From Neobacillus paridis (lineage in GTDB: Bacteria > Bacillota > Bacilli > Bacillales > Cytobacillaceae): a stretch of 64,000 bases of DNA. Below are positions 26,915 to 37,500 of this stretch, piece by piece. The position numbers were made by a program, and so were the translations under genes. Under the pieces are notes generated by a model. The model was not told the origin of the DNA. It searched no databases and worked only from the letters and a program-made list of their open reading frames with translations. Numbering within the stretch: position 1 is the stretch's first letter; each line of letters starts with the position of its first letter. Where the stretch lies: NCBI RefSeq assembly GCF_016765675.1, contig NZ_JAESWB010000045.1, forward strand, positions 172,836 to 236,835, read 5' to 3'.

Positions 26915-27385
26915 TTAAGCCACTGATTTTCCATACATCTGCTCAAATTCGTTGGGTGTAAAGTAGCCCAAAGTTGAATGGATCCTCTTAGAATTGTAGA
27001 AGAATTCAATATACTCAAACAGCGCCTTCTTCGCGTCTTCCCTAGTTTTAAACTTCGTTTGATAAACAAGTTCACGCTTAAGAATACCGTGAAAGGATTC
27101 AATACAAGCATTGTCGTAACAGTTTCCTTTTCGGCTCATGCTGCCTACCATACTGTACTTGTTTAATAGTTTCTGATACTCCAGTGAGGCATACTGAACA
27201 CCTCGGTCTGAGTGATGAATAACGCCTTTCCCTGGCCGCTGGCGCTTGTAAGCCATCTTTAATGCGGAGATGACCGATTCCTTTGTCATGGTCTTGTCCA
27301 TGGCCCAACCTACTATTTTACGAGAATATAAGTCCATAACGCTCGCCAAATACAACCAGCCCTCATTGGTCGGAATATACGTGAT
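26915..27385 (-). pseudogene. IS3-family transposase, C-terminal catalytic half
   Basis: Continues the gene whose 5' half lies at 30868-31539. The first residues after the junction read ITYIPTNEGWLYLASVMDLYSRKIVGW, in frame. The rve integrase core follows with the second catalytic Asp in IHHSDRGVQYAS and the catalytic Glu in DNACIESFHGILKRE. It ends in a normal IS3 C-terminus (STLGYFTPNEFEQ). The join WGID + ITYIP across the RIT insertion restores the standard IS3 motif around the first catalytic Asp. Confidence 0.85.
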
Positions 27386-27575
27386 GTCCGTTTTATTACG
27401 ACATCGGGATAAAACGGATTATTCCGATTAAAAAATTATCCCGATATTTTAACTCAATCATGGGCTTATTGCTATTCTGCTAGCAGAAAAATCGGAATAA
27501 CTTATAGCCAGGAATTGGTTGATATCCTATTCTGAATTTGTAGTTAATCTTCAAAATCAGAAAGGAGAATTCAAT

Positions 27576-28788
27576 ATGCAATCAAGACCTATAGTCGAAG
27601 GAATTGAAACTGTCGTGAAATTCTGCAACGATTTCCGTAGTCCGGAAACTATCAAAGAGTACTCTAAGGCATGCGATGTAATCCTAACTTTCTACAAAGA
27701 GCATCAACAACCAGATTAGAGATGGACTTCAACTACTTTCCGAGGAGAAACAGTCCGTAAAATACTCTGGAGACAGATACACATTTCGTGTGCTTGGTAT
27801 GTTGAATGATTATTATGATAACCACCCTTTCAAGGTAACATATCCTGCCATAAGCCGATACAAGCATCGGCTTGAACCTTTTTATCAAAATCTTGCGGAA
27901 GAGTTTCGGGCTAGCTTAGCGGTAAAGAAAAATACCGTAGCTATGCTTTACTCCATTGCAAGGGATTTTTTCTATCACCTACAGCAACTGTCGGTTACTG
28001 ACCTTGCAGCTATAAATCAGGAAATTCTTTATGATTTTCTTATGATGGAATATAAAGATCATCAGGGCTGCATGAATAATGTCACCTACGTTCTTCGGCT
28101 GATTTGCGAACATTTTCGGAGCAAAGGGTTTCATAACTTCCCATTAGAACTGATGCCATTTTCGCTTCCGCCTTCTAGGAGCAAAATCCTCCCATCTTTT
28201 GAACGGAAGGATATGGAGTACATCCTTGCCCAGCCAGACATCAGCACACCTACAGGAAAAAGAGATTACGCCATACTCATGCTGGCTTCATTTACTGGTA
28301 TCAGGGCCGTTGATATAGCAAACATAAAACTAGAAGATATCAACTGGAGGGAAATGACTATCCACTTTGTTCAGCACAAGACAGGATTTGGTTTATCTCT
28401 TCCTTTAGTTCCTAATGCTGCTGCAGCCGTTGCCGACTATATATTAAATGCCCGTCCTGAAGTGGACAGCCCATATATCTTTCTCACTGAAATAGCCCCT
28501 TACAGAAGGCTCAGTGACAAATCCAGTGTTGCGAATGTTCTTAATAAGTATATTAAAATCTCTGGTATTGAAAAGAAAAGGCATGACGGAAAATCCTTTC
28601 ATGCTTTCCGGCGGAGTATGGGTATCTGGTTGCTTGACACAGTATCTTCACCAGAAATGATTTCACAGATTTTGGGCCATCAAAGTAAGGATGTCCTCAA
28701 AAGATATCTGCCGCTATCTCCTTCCAAACTCAGCATCTGTGCCCTTGGATTTGATGGGATACAGGTAGAGTCGGAGGTGTACAGATGA
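27576..28788 (+). pseudogene. RIT first recombinase (tyrosine recombinase A), frameshifted near its 5' end
   Basis: ATG 27576 with AAAGGAG upstream begins MQSRPIVEGIETVVKFCND. After about 47 codons the frame stops (27719), while the next frame is open from about 27700 as IRDGLQLLSEEKQSVKYSG and joins the 332-aa core. The core holds the catalytic Arg in FTGIRAVDIANIKL, FHAFRRSMGIWLL, and LGHQSKDVLKRYL with the Tyr. Its stop overlaps the next gene by 4 nt. The frameshift implies an inactive product or an expression-controlling slip; the related gene at 24263 is also shifted, at a different place. Confidence 0.75.
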
Positions 28789-29744
28789 GATACCAGTTCA
28801 ACAGCCTGTTCGCCGATGACATTCTTGCATATATAAAGTTGCGCTGCTCTCTGGGAAACAAAGAAGATACCTTTGCCCGCAGGCTCCATTCCTTTGACGT
28901 TTTCTGCACTGAAAAGTATCCTGACAGTGCTGAACTTTCACAGGAAAGGGCTGAGAGCTGGTGTTCCTTAAGACAAAATGAGAAAGAGAATACCTTGCGA
29001 CTCCGTACCAACATACTCCGCAATTTTTCAAAATACCTTGTCAGCATTGGTAAAAACACCTATGTCCTACCGGATGGTTTCGCTGGCAAAGGGGTAGCTT
29101 TTATGCCGTATCTATATAATGATGTGGAACTGAGTAGTTTTTTTAATGGGGCGGATCGCCTGTCGCCCCATCCTTTATCACCATACAGAGAATACGTTAT
29201 ACCCGTTATGTTCCGGGTGCTCTATTGCTGCGGTCTCCGCCCTCAGGAAGTAAGACATCTAAAGCTTAGCGATATCAACCTTGAGGATGGTTCTTTTTAC
29301 ATTGAAGACTCCAAAAGAAAAAAGGATCGCATTGTGGCAATGTCGCCGGAACTGCTTGAATTATGCCGCAAATATAATTGCCTTATCCAGACAGTTCTCC
29401 CAGGCAGGGAGTATTTCTTTCAGAATCCTAACGGCGGGCCTTACCGTTCAGCCTGTATTCAGAAGTATTTCTATAAATGCTGGAAATCCGCAAGGATTTC
29501 ATTCTCGCAGGATCACAAACCGAGGGTATACGATTGGCGTCATAATTTTGCCACCCGGGTAATCATTGGTTGGATGAATGAAAAGAAGGATGTTATGAAC
29601 CTTCTTCCTTATCTAAGCACATATATGGGGCATTCATCTTTAGAGTATACGGCTTATTATATTCATCTTGTCCCGGAACATCTCAAATCTTCGATTTCGA
29701 CCGACTGGATTTGTAATCAGGAGGTTCCCAATTATGAAGATTAA
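28785..29744 (+). CDS. RIT second recombinase (tyrosine recombinase B)
   Basis: 319 aa phage-integrase-family protein. N-terminal SAM-like domain, then the catalytic core: Arg in YCCGLRPQEVRHLKLSDI, the lysine strand FYIEDSKRKKDRIVAMS, box II as YDWRHNFATRV (Tyr replaces the usual first His), and MGHSSLEYTAYYIHLVPEHL with candidate nucleophile tyrosines. Start ATG overlaps the upstream stop (ATGA), and the 3' end overlaps the third recombinase. The role of each recombinase in RIT transposition is not established. Confidence 0.85.
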   Translation: MRYQFNSLFADDILAYIKLRCSLGNKEDTFARRLHSFDVFCTEKYPDSAELSQERAESWCSLRQNEKENTLRLRTNILRNFSKYLVSIGKNTYVLPDGFAGKGVAFMPYLYNDVELSSFFNGADRLSPHPLSPYREYVIPVMFRVLYCCGLRPQEVRHLKLSDINLEDGSFYIEDSKRKKDRIVAMSPELLELCRKYNCLIQTVLPGREYFFQNPNGGPYRSACIQKYFYKCWKSARISFSQDHKPRVYDWRHNFATRVIIGWMNEKKDVMNLLPYLSTYMGHSSLEYTAYYIHLVPEHLKSSISTDWICNQEVPNYED

Positions 29745-30774
29745 GGACAAGCGATTATTCGAACTGTTAAAGGAATATCTTACGGTCTATCTACCATTAC
29801 AAAAGGCTGTGAGCCCTAACACAGTTAAATCCTACAGGGAGACCCTAAACCTTTATATGGAATTTCTTTGCATTAGTAATGCACTACAGCTAAAGAACAT
29901 CTCCTTTAAAAATATTTCAGTCGGCAGTATCAATGCCTTTTTAAAATGGCTGGAGGATGAACGTCATTGCGGATTAACAACACTTAACCATCGTTTGTCA
30001 GTGATACGAGCATTTTTGAAATATGTTGGAATGAAAGTGCCAACATACAATGATTATTACCTATCAGCAAGTCAGGTCGCCAAACGTAAACCCGAAAGAA
30101 AACTGACGGTAGACCATTTTAGTGAGGAAGCACTGAATGTAATACTTAGCCAGCCTGATCCCAAGACTAGGAAGGGACATCGCGATCTGTTTTATATGAT
30201 CCTTTTGTATGATACCGGAGCACGGGACTGTGAAATCCTAAATCTGATGCCAAAGGATGTTATCACGGAAACAGGATCTCCATATATCATTGTTCATGGA
30301 AAGGGAAAGAAAATACGAATGATACCCATTATGAAGGAAACTGTCCAGCATTATAAAAGTTACATGAAACGGTTTCACCAAGAGAAGGAAAATGATGTTC
30401 CCGTATTTTATACAGAAATCCACGGGGCAAAGCACACTATGTCTGACGATAACGTTGCCCGTTTCATTGGAAAGTATGCGTCTTTGGCTAGGTCAACCTG
30501 TGCAGATGTTCCTGCAAGAGTGACACCTCACATGTTCCGTCATAGCAGAGCATTGAACCTTTATCGTAAAGGTGTACCCTTGCCGCTCATTTCCGAATGG
30601 CTAGGGCATTCAAATCTTGAGACAACATTGATTTATGCCTATGCAGATACCGAAATGAAAAGGGCTGCAATTGAAGAGGCAACTAATACCAACCATCCTG
30701 TTCGAAAAACTAAAGGATTTGAAAGTGTCGCCTTGGACGATGATACTCTCAAGAGGCTCTACGGATTAAGGTAA
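29734..30774 (+). CDS. RIT third recombinase (tyrosine recombinase C)
   Basis: 346 aa. ATG 29734 is preceded by AGGAGG and overlaps the second recombinase by 11 nt; the longer in-frame ORF starting at 29668 is less likely. Core-binding domain to ~150 with AVSPNTVKSYRETLNLYMEF, then the catalytic Arg in YDTGARDCEILNLM, the Lys in IVHGKGKKIRMIPI, the TPHMFRHSRALNLY box, and LGHSNLETTLIYAYADTEM with the Tyr nucleophile. All catalytic residues are present. XerD-like overall. About 90 nt separate its stop from the element's right end. Confidence 0.85.
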   Translation: MKIKDKRLFELLKEYLTVYLPLQKAVSPNTVKSYRETLNLYMEFLCISNALQLKNISFKNISVGSINAFLKWLEDERHCGLTTLNHRLSVIRAFLKYVGMKVPTYNDYYLSASQVAKRKPERKLTVDHFSEEALNVILSQPDPKTRKGHRDLFYMILLYDTGARDCEILNLMPKDVITETGSPYIIVHGKGKKIRMIPIMKETVQHYKSYMKRFHQEKENDVPVFYTEIHGAKHTMSDDNVARFIGKYASLARSTCADVPARVTPHMFRHSRALNLYRKGVPLPLISEWLGHSNLETTLIYAYADTEMKRAAIEEATNTNHPVRKTKGFESVALDDDTLKRLYGLR

Positions 30775-30867
30775 ACGGCAAAAAGTTATTCCGATAGTTT
30801 TGTTTGAATTGATCAGGCTTTCAAGCATACCAATTTCAAAAGTCGGAATAACTTTTTAATCGGAATA

Positions 30868-31539
30868 ATCAATACCCCAGACGTGATTAGGACAGGTAAT
30901 GGCCAAATTTCTGAGGAGATACGGATAGATTCGGTGCTCAAGATTGCGTTTACTAAGGTTAGGGCCAGGAGAAATCCCTGCAATGCCCATTTCCCTCATA
31001 TGGCGTTGTACAGCCTTGCGATTAATGTTTAATCCATTGCTGTTTAGAACAACAGTGATTCGCCTGAACCCAAAATAGGGATGCTTGGTATAAATTTCAT
31101 CAATCTTGTGCTTGATAAATATTTCCTCAGGAGAAGGCTCTACAGGCTTATAATACAAGCTAGTACGATTGAGCCCAAGCAGCTCAGCCTGGGTAGTGAT
31201 TGGCAGCTCTTTATCATCCCAATCAATCATTTGAATGCGTTCGGCCCTACTCCTTGATTCCAGATTTTTTTTAATCCACGACAATTGCGTGGTTAAACGG
31301 CCAACCTCGACGTAGAGGTTTTCAATTTGATTTTCATAATCAGCCTTCATTTGATCCGCTTTTTTATTTTCTTTAGCGAAGATCACAGGCATTTGTTCAA
31401 GAAACCTATTCCTCCATTGTCGAATTTGATTAACATGAATTCCATGAGATGAGGCAATTTCATTCATGGTCTTTTCTTCCTTTAGGACCTCTAGCACGAT
31501 TTGAGATTTAAACTCTGGTGTATATCGTTTTCTCTTCAT
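30868..31539 (-). pseudogene. IS3-family transposase, N-terminal half
   Basis: ATG 31539 begins MKRKRYTPEFKSQIVLEVL, the HTH of IS3 OrfA. It runs on in the same frame through a coiled-coil-like ENQIENLYVEVGRL and the OrfB start region LLGLNRTSLYYKP to CPNHVWGID, where the RIT element interrupts it. OrfA and OrfB appear to form one continuous frame, unlike most IS3 members. The rest of the gene is at 26915-27385. Confidence 0.85.
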
Positions 31540-31599
31540 AAACCTACTTTAACATCTCCTCATTTCGTGTCTAGTTTCTTGGGTCCATTATAGGATTTT

Positions 31600-34500
31600 A
31601 TTTCAATCCACGCATCCATGAAGGATGCGACGCGATCGGAGCGGCGGCTTTGACTATGTTGTGCCTATTTCAATCCACGCATCCATGAAGGATGCGACTC
31701 ACTTCCTCAATTGTCACTCCGGCGGAATCTTATTTCAATCCACGCATCCATGAAGGATGCGACAAGGATTGGAGACTGCGAAATACACGATTACTTTTAT
31801 TTCAATCCACGCATCCATGAAGGATGCGACACGCTGTTTACCATTTTTAGTTAACCCATTCGGATTTTCAATCCACGCATCCATGAAGGATGCGACAAGG
31901 ATTGGAGACTGCGAAATACACGATTACTTTTATTTCAATCCACGCATCCATGAAGGATGCGACACGCTGTTTACCATTTTTAGTTAACCCATTCGGATTT
32001 TCAATCCACGCATCCATGAAGGATGCGACACGCCAATTGACATAATTTATTTGGATAGCCGCAGTAATTTCAATCCACGCATCCATGAAGGATGCGACGT
32101 CAAATATAGATACAGGCAACCTGCACCAATTGTGATTTCAATCCACGCATCCATGAAGGATGCGACAAAAGAAGGCAAAAAACCGAGTGATACCACAAAA
32201 ATTTCAATCCACGCATCCATGAAGGATGCGACCAAGTTGTTCTACGTCAAACCGTACTTATCTGAATTTCAATCCACGCATCCATGAAGGATGCGACGAA
32301 CTTGTGCAACAGAAATCCAAACAATGTTTTTTATTTCAATCCACGCATCCATGAAGGATGCGACGCTTGTGGCACCGGAGGAATATTGATACAAGCCTGA
32401 TTTCAATCCACGCATCCATGAAGGATGCGACCGGTCCATTATTGGGGGCTTAACCAGACCACAAAATTTCAATCCACGCATCCATGAAGGATACGACGGA
32501 ATGAACAACCCGTTATTGTTGCAATGGCTAGATTTCAATCCACGCATCCATGAAGGATGCGACCATTTGCATCTGCCGTTTTGACTTTCCAACCATTATT
32601 TCAATCCACGCATCCATGAAGGATGCGACTCCATAAAGGTTCTTCCAGCTTTTGCCCGATTGATATTTCAATCCACGCATCCATGAAGGATGCGACGGGA
32701 ATGTAAACAAAACAAAAAAACTGATGGGTATTTCAATCCACGCATCCATGAAGGATGCGACTTGCTTCAACTTTTATTAGACCAGTTGGACGAAATATTT
32801 CAATCCACGCATCCATGAAGGATGCGACGACAATATTTGGATTCAAGCGATTCATGTTGTAAAATTTCAATCCACGCATCCATGAAGGATGCGACGGATA
32901 AAACTATTGAATATTATTCAAAATATAGGATTTCAATCCACGCATCCATGAAGGATGCGACGTCATACGGGGAAACAACCGTGTGCCATATCCCGATTTC
33001 AATCCACGCATCCATGAAGGATGCGACCTCGGCTCCGGCTCCCACCATTTCTTGGGATTGCGATTTCAATCCACGCATCCATGAAGGATGCGACTTCAGT
33101 ACATCCCATATTGTTCCAAATTCGTTATATTTCAATCCACGCATCCATGAAGGATGCGACTTTATTTGCCACTATTTAACACCTCCTTATAATGATTTCA
33201 ATCCACGCATCCATGAAGGATGCGACGACAATAGACAATAATATTTGATATTATTACGGTAATTTCAATCCACGCATCCATGAAGGATGCGACAAACACT
33301 TTACGCATAAGTTCACGGTTATATACTTCATTTCAATCCACGCATCCATGAAGGATGCGACTCGAGGTCGTCGGCATCGATGCTGTCCCCTGGGTCATTT
33401 CAATCCACGCATCCATGAAGGATGCGACGAGCGCTTTGGAAGTCTTGTTGTAATCAAGGAAATTTCAATCCACGCATCCATGAAGGATGCGACGTACATT
33501 TCGTCACAATTTCATAAGCTAAATCAGAATTTCAATCCACGCATCCATGAAGGATGCGACTCAACAACTAGCGTATTGTGGTCGTATTGGTAGATTTCAA
33601 TCCACGCATCCATGAAGGATGCGACACCCATTCATATATTAATACGTGCATTTTGGCGTATTTCAATCCACGCATCCATGAAGGATGCGACAAGCGCGTC
33701 AATTTCCGCTTCACAAAGTACGACAATTTCAATCCACGCATCCATGAAGGATGCGACCATGTTGATTACTTATGATTGGGAAAGATTGCATATTTCAATC
33801 CACGCATCCATGAAGGATGCGACTCCTGGTCCGAATCCGGATCCTGATGTTACTCCTATTTCAATCCACGCATCCATGAAGGATGCGACAGGAAACGATC
33901 ACGCTGGCACTCCGTAACAATCGATTTCAATCCACGCATCCATGAAGGATGCGACCGCTTGCAGGCATCCAAGATACGCTGTTCAGCTTATTTCAATCCA
34001 CGCATCCATGAAGGATGCGACTACACATCCCCGCTGATCCGTCCAGTTCCCCAAAATTTCAATCCACGCATCCATGAAGGATGCGACGCGCTGTTTACCA
34101 CTTTTAGTAACTCCATTAGGTATTTCAATCCACGCATCCATGAAGGATGCGACGTGACAAAGTTAGAAACTATCTAATAGATATTGTAATTTCAATCCAC
34201 GCATCCATGAAGGATGCGACATCTGCCACCTCTTCCGTACTCATTTCATTGCCTATTTCAATCCACGCATCCATGAAGGATGCGACCCTGGAGACCCTCC
34301 GGCTTATCAATACTCTATTAATTTCAATCCACGCATCCATGAAGGATGCGACTATTAGAGAGCCGGAGCAGTTACGCCCCGACTAATTTCAATCCACGCA
34401 TCCATGAAGGATGCGACTAGGGCATCATAAAAATTAGCCGCCCCTTCTTGCATTTCAATCCACGCATCCATGAAGGATGCGACATATGCCGCCTCGTCTA

Positions 34501-37500
34501 AGCTATCTTCTTTCACAAATTTCAATCCACGCATCCATGAAGGATGCGACTGCTCTTTCCTGACGTGACATAAATTCAGTTCTTATTTCAATCCACGCAT
34601 CCATGAAGGATGCGACCTCTATGAATCTATCATGCATCAAGTGGAAAAAGGGATTTCAATCCACGCATCCATGAAGGATGCGACGCGACCAGCAACGGTG
34701 AAACACTCAACAACGTCATTTCAATCCACGCATCCATGAAGGATGCGACATTGCAGACAAAAATAAAATCAAAGACCCTAACCATTTCAATCCACGCATC
34801 CATGAAGGATGCGACTCCTTACGATTAACATATGGCTCAAACTCGAAACATTTCAATCCACGCATCCATGAAGGATGCGACGTAATGCCAGACTTTTCCG
34901 TTTACTTACCGAAGAATTTCAATCCACGCATCCATGAAGGATGCGACTCGTCGGTAACTAAATAATCGATAGTGTGTCCGCATTTCAATCCACGCATCCA
35001 TGAAGGATGCGACCAACATCCGTTCTGCATTGGATGACGCGGTGAAAATTTCAATCCACGCATCCATGAAGGATGCGACGGAAAATCCTTACTATCAAGC
35101 AATGGCGATTGATATTTCAATCCACGCATCCATGAAGGATGCGACTGAATCTGATTGTTGTGACTGGGACAACCCAAGAATTTCAATCCACGCATCCATG
35201 AAGGATGCGACGCTATTGTTTGCCTGCATCACGATCTTTGTCCCATTTCAATCCACGCATCCATGAAGGATGCGACATATTGCTCTGGTACGCTTCTTCC
35301 TATCGTCCGTATTTCAATCCACGCATCCATGAAGGATGCGACGGTCCATGGATACTCCTTCTGCAGTACCTGGAAATATTTCAATCCACGCATCCATGAA
35401 GGATGCGACTCCACAAGATTGTGTTTTTCCGTTTCTTAATTGTATTTCAATCCACGCATCCATGAAGGATGCGACTGGGTTGGATTCAACCAAAGGTATG
35501 GTAAATGTTGATTTCAATCCACGCATCCATGAAGGATGCGACAAACCGTTTAAGGACGTGTTAATCATGCCGTTTATTTCAATCCACGCATCCATGAAGG
35601 ATGCGACATCCTCTGCTTTGTATCGCCTGTCCCCGTTCACAATTTCAATCCACGCATCCATGAAGGATGCGACCATAGCATTTGCCTGTTGAGATATACT
35701 TCCGATTATTTCAATCCACGCATCCATGAAGGATGCGACTCGTCGTTTTCGTCTCTTTCATCATCAATAAGGCATTTCAATCCACGCATCCATGAAGGAT
35801 GCGACTGTTGGCGGAATATCTTCTAAAATTGCTTGATGAGATTTCAATCCACGCATCCATGAAGGATGCGACCCGTATACTGTTGGTACCATGACTGATA
35901 CTGGTTATTTCAATCCACGCATCCATGAAGGATGCGACTTGAGCTTTATTCCATAAATTTTTTTGATAAAAATTTCAATCCACGCATCCATGAAGGATGC
36001 GACGTTTGAATAGCAGTTTTTACACCGTTCATTGCTATTTCAATCCACGCATCCATGAAGGATGCGACGACTTTACATCTATCCCTTTTTCAAATATCGC
36101 TTATTTCAATCCACGCATCCATGAAGGATGCGACTCTGCATATTGGTTAATTGATTTCTTAACCCATTAAGCATTTCAATCCACGCATCCATGAAGGATG
36201 CGACTCTAGCTGGCCAGCCGCAGAAAACTCCTGCCGGGATTTCAATCCACGCATCCATGAAGGATGCGACGAGCAGCCACAATTAATGTGAATGGATTAG
36301 GTGCATTTCAATCCACGCATCCATGAAGGATGCGACTTGCGGAGAAAATGACACCAAATACACCAAGTCTATTTCAATCCACGCATCCATGAAGGATGCG
36401 ACATCGCATCCACATCATCATCATGGGCACCGTTTGATTTCAATCCACGCATCCATGAAGGATGCGACTTAGAAATATATGGTTATTCATATAGCGGATC
36501 AGATTTCAATCCACGCATCCATGAAGGATGCGACAGAAAAGGGGACGACCAGCAGGGAGTACCAAAAAATTTCAATCCACGCATCCATGAAGGATGCGAC
36601 AATAGCGGACGGCAATATTTGTTTGGCAATTTTAATTTCAATCCACGCATCCATGAAGGATGCGACGTTGTTCCGTTTCGTGCGCCAAGTCCGCCATTGT
36701 ATTTCAATCCACGCATCCATGAAGGATGCGACAAAAGTGGAAAAAATTATGGGAGGTCTAAAATATATTTCAATCCACGCATCCATGAAGGATGCGACCG
36801 TGCAAAATATTGCCACTGGCGTATAAGGAGGATTTCAATCCACGCATCCATGAAGGATGCGACGCAAATGCCATCCCCGGATATAAGTCCGACATTGATT
36901 TCAATCCACGCATCCATGAAGGATGCGACGTTTTGTCTATGGGTGATTTTGGATGAATTTTTTGATTTCAATCCACGCATCCATGAAGGATGCGACAATA
37001 GCGGACGGCAATATTTGTTTGGCAATTTTAATTTCAATCCACGCATCCATGAAGGATGCGACAATTATCACTTATTAAAGGAGATGTTTTAAATGAATTT
37101 CAATCCACGCATCCATGAAGGATGCGACTGAATTGGCCACAAAAGTATTTGGTACCAAATGGATTTCAATCCACGCATCCATGAAGGATGCGACGGCTGG
37201 CCCCACTTAAAAGCGTGAGGGGTTTGGGATTTCAATCCACGCATCCATGAAGGATGCGACTTGTCCAGTATGTTCAGCAAAAATATCCGAGCGGAATTTC
37301 AATCCACGCATCCATGAAGGATGCGACTACCATTGGCATAATTTTTAAACCTCCTCATAATAAATTTCAATCCACGCATCCATGAAGGATGCGACGCATT
37401 TGCGGATAGGTGTCGGTCGCATGCGGCAGATTTCAATCCACGCATCCATGAAGGATGCGACTTCAATCATTAGCACCACATGCCCAAAAAATTTGATTTC

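Larger units (their letters stand above)
27386..30867 (+). mobile_element. RIT-type element (three tyrosine recombinases) inserted in an IS3 transposase
   Basis: About 3.48 kb. Three phage-integrase-family genes lie in one direction with overlapping start/stop codons, the defining layout of Recombinase-In-Trio elements. Terminal inverted repeats read TTATTCCGATTAAAAAATTA at the left and, reversed, TTATTCCGATTAAAAAGTTA at the right; further TTATCCCGA/TTATTCCGA motifs follow inward. Removing 27386-30867 restores the IS3 reading frame across WGID-ITYIP, which sets the boundaries to within a few bases. An extra CCGTTTTAT / ATAAAACGG inverted repeat lies at the left end. Confidence 0.8.
26813..31587 (-). 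mobile_element. IS3-family insertion sequence interrupted by a RIT element
   Basis: The outer ends are inverted: TGTCAAGAAAATAGACAC (26813-26830) against TGG-ACCCAAGAAACTAGACAC (reverse of 31567-31587). Between them lie the 3' half (26915-27385) and 5' half (30868-31539) of one transposase gene, separated by the RIT element at 27386-30867. The right end is only 12 bp from the leader-distal repeat of the CRISPR array. Confidence 0.75.
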
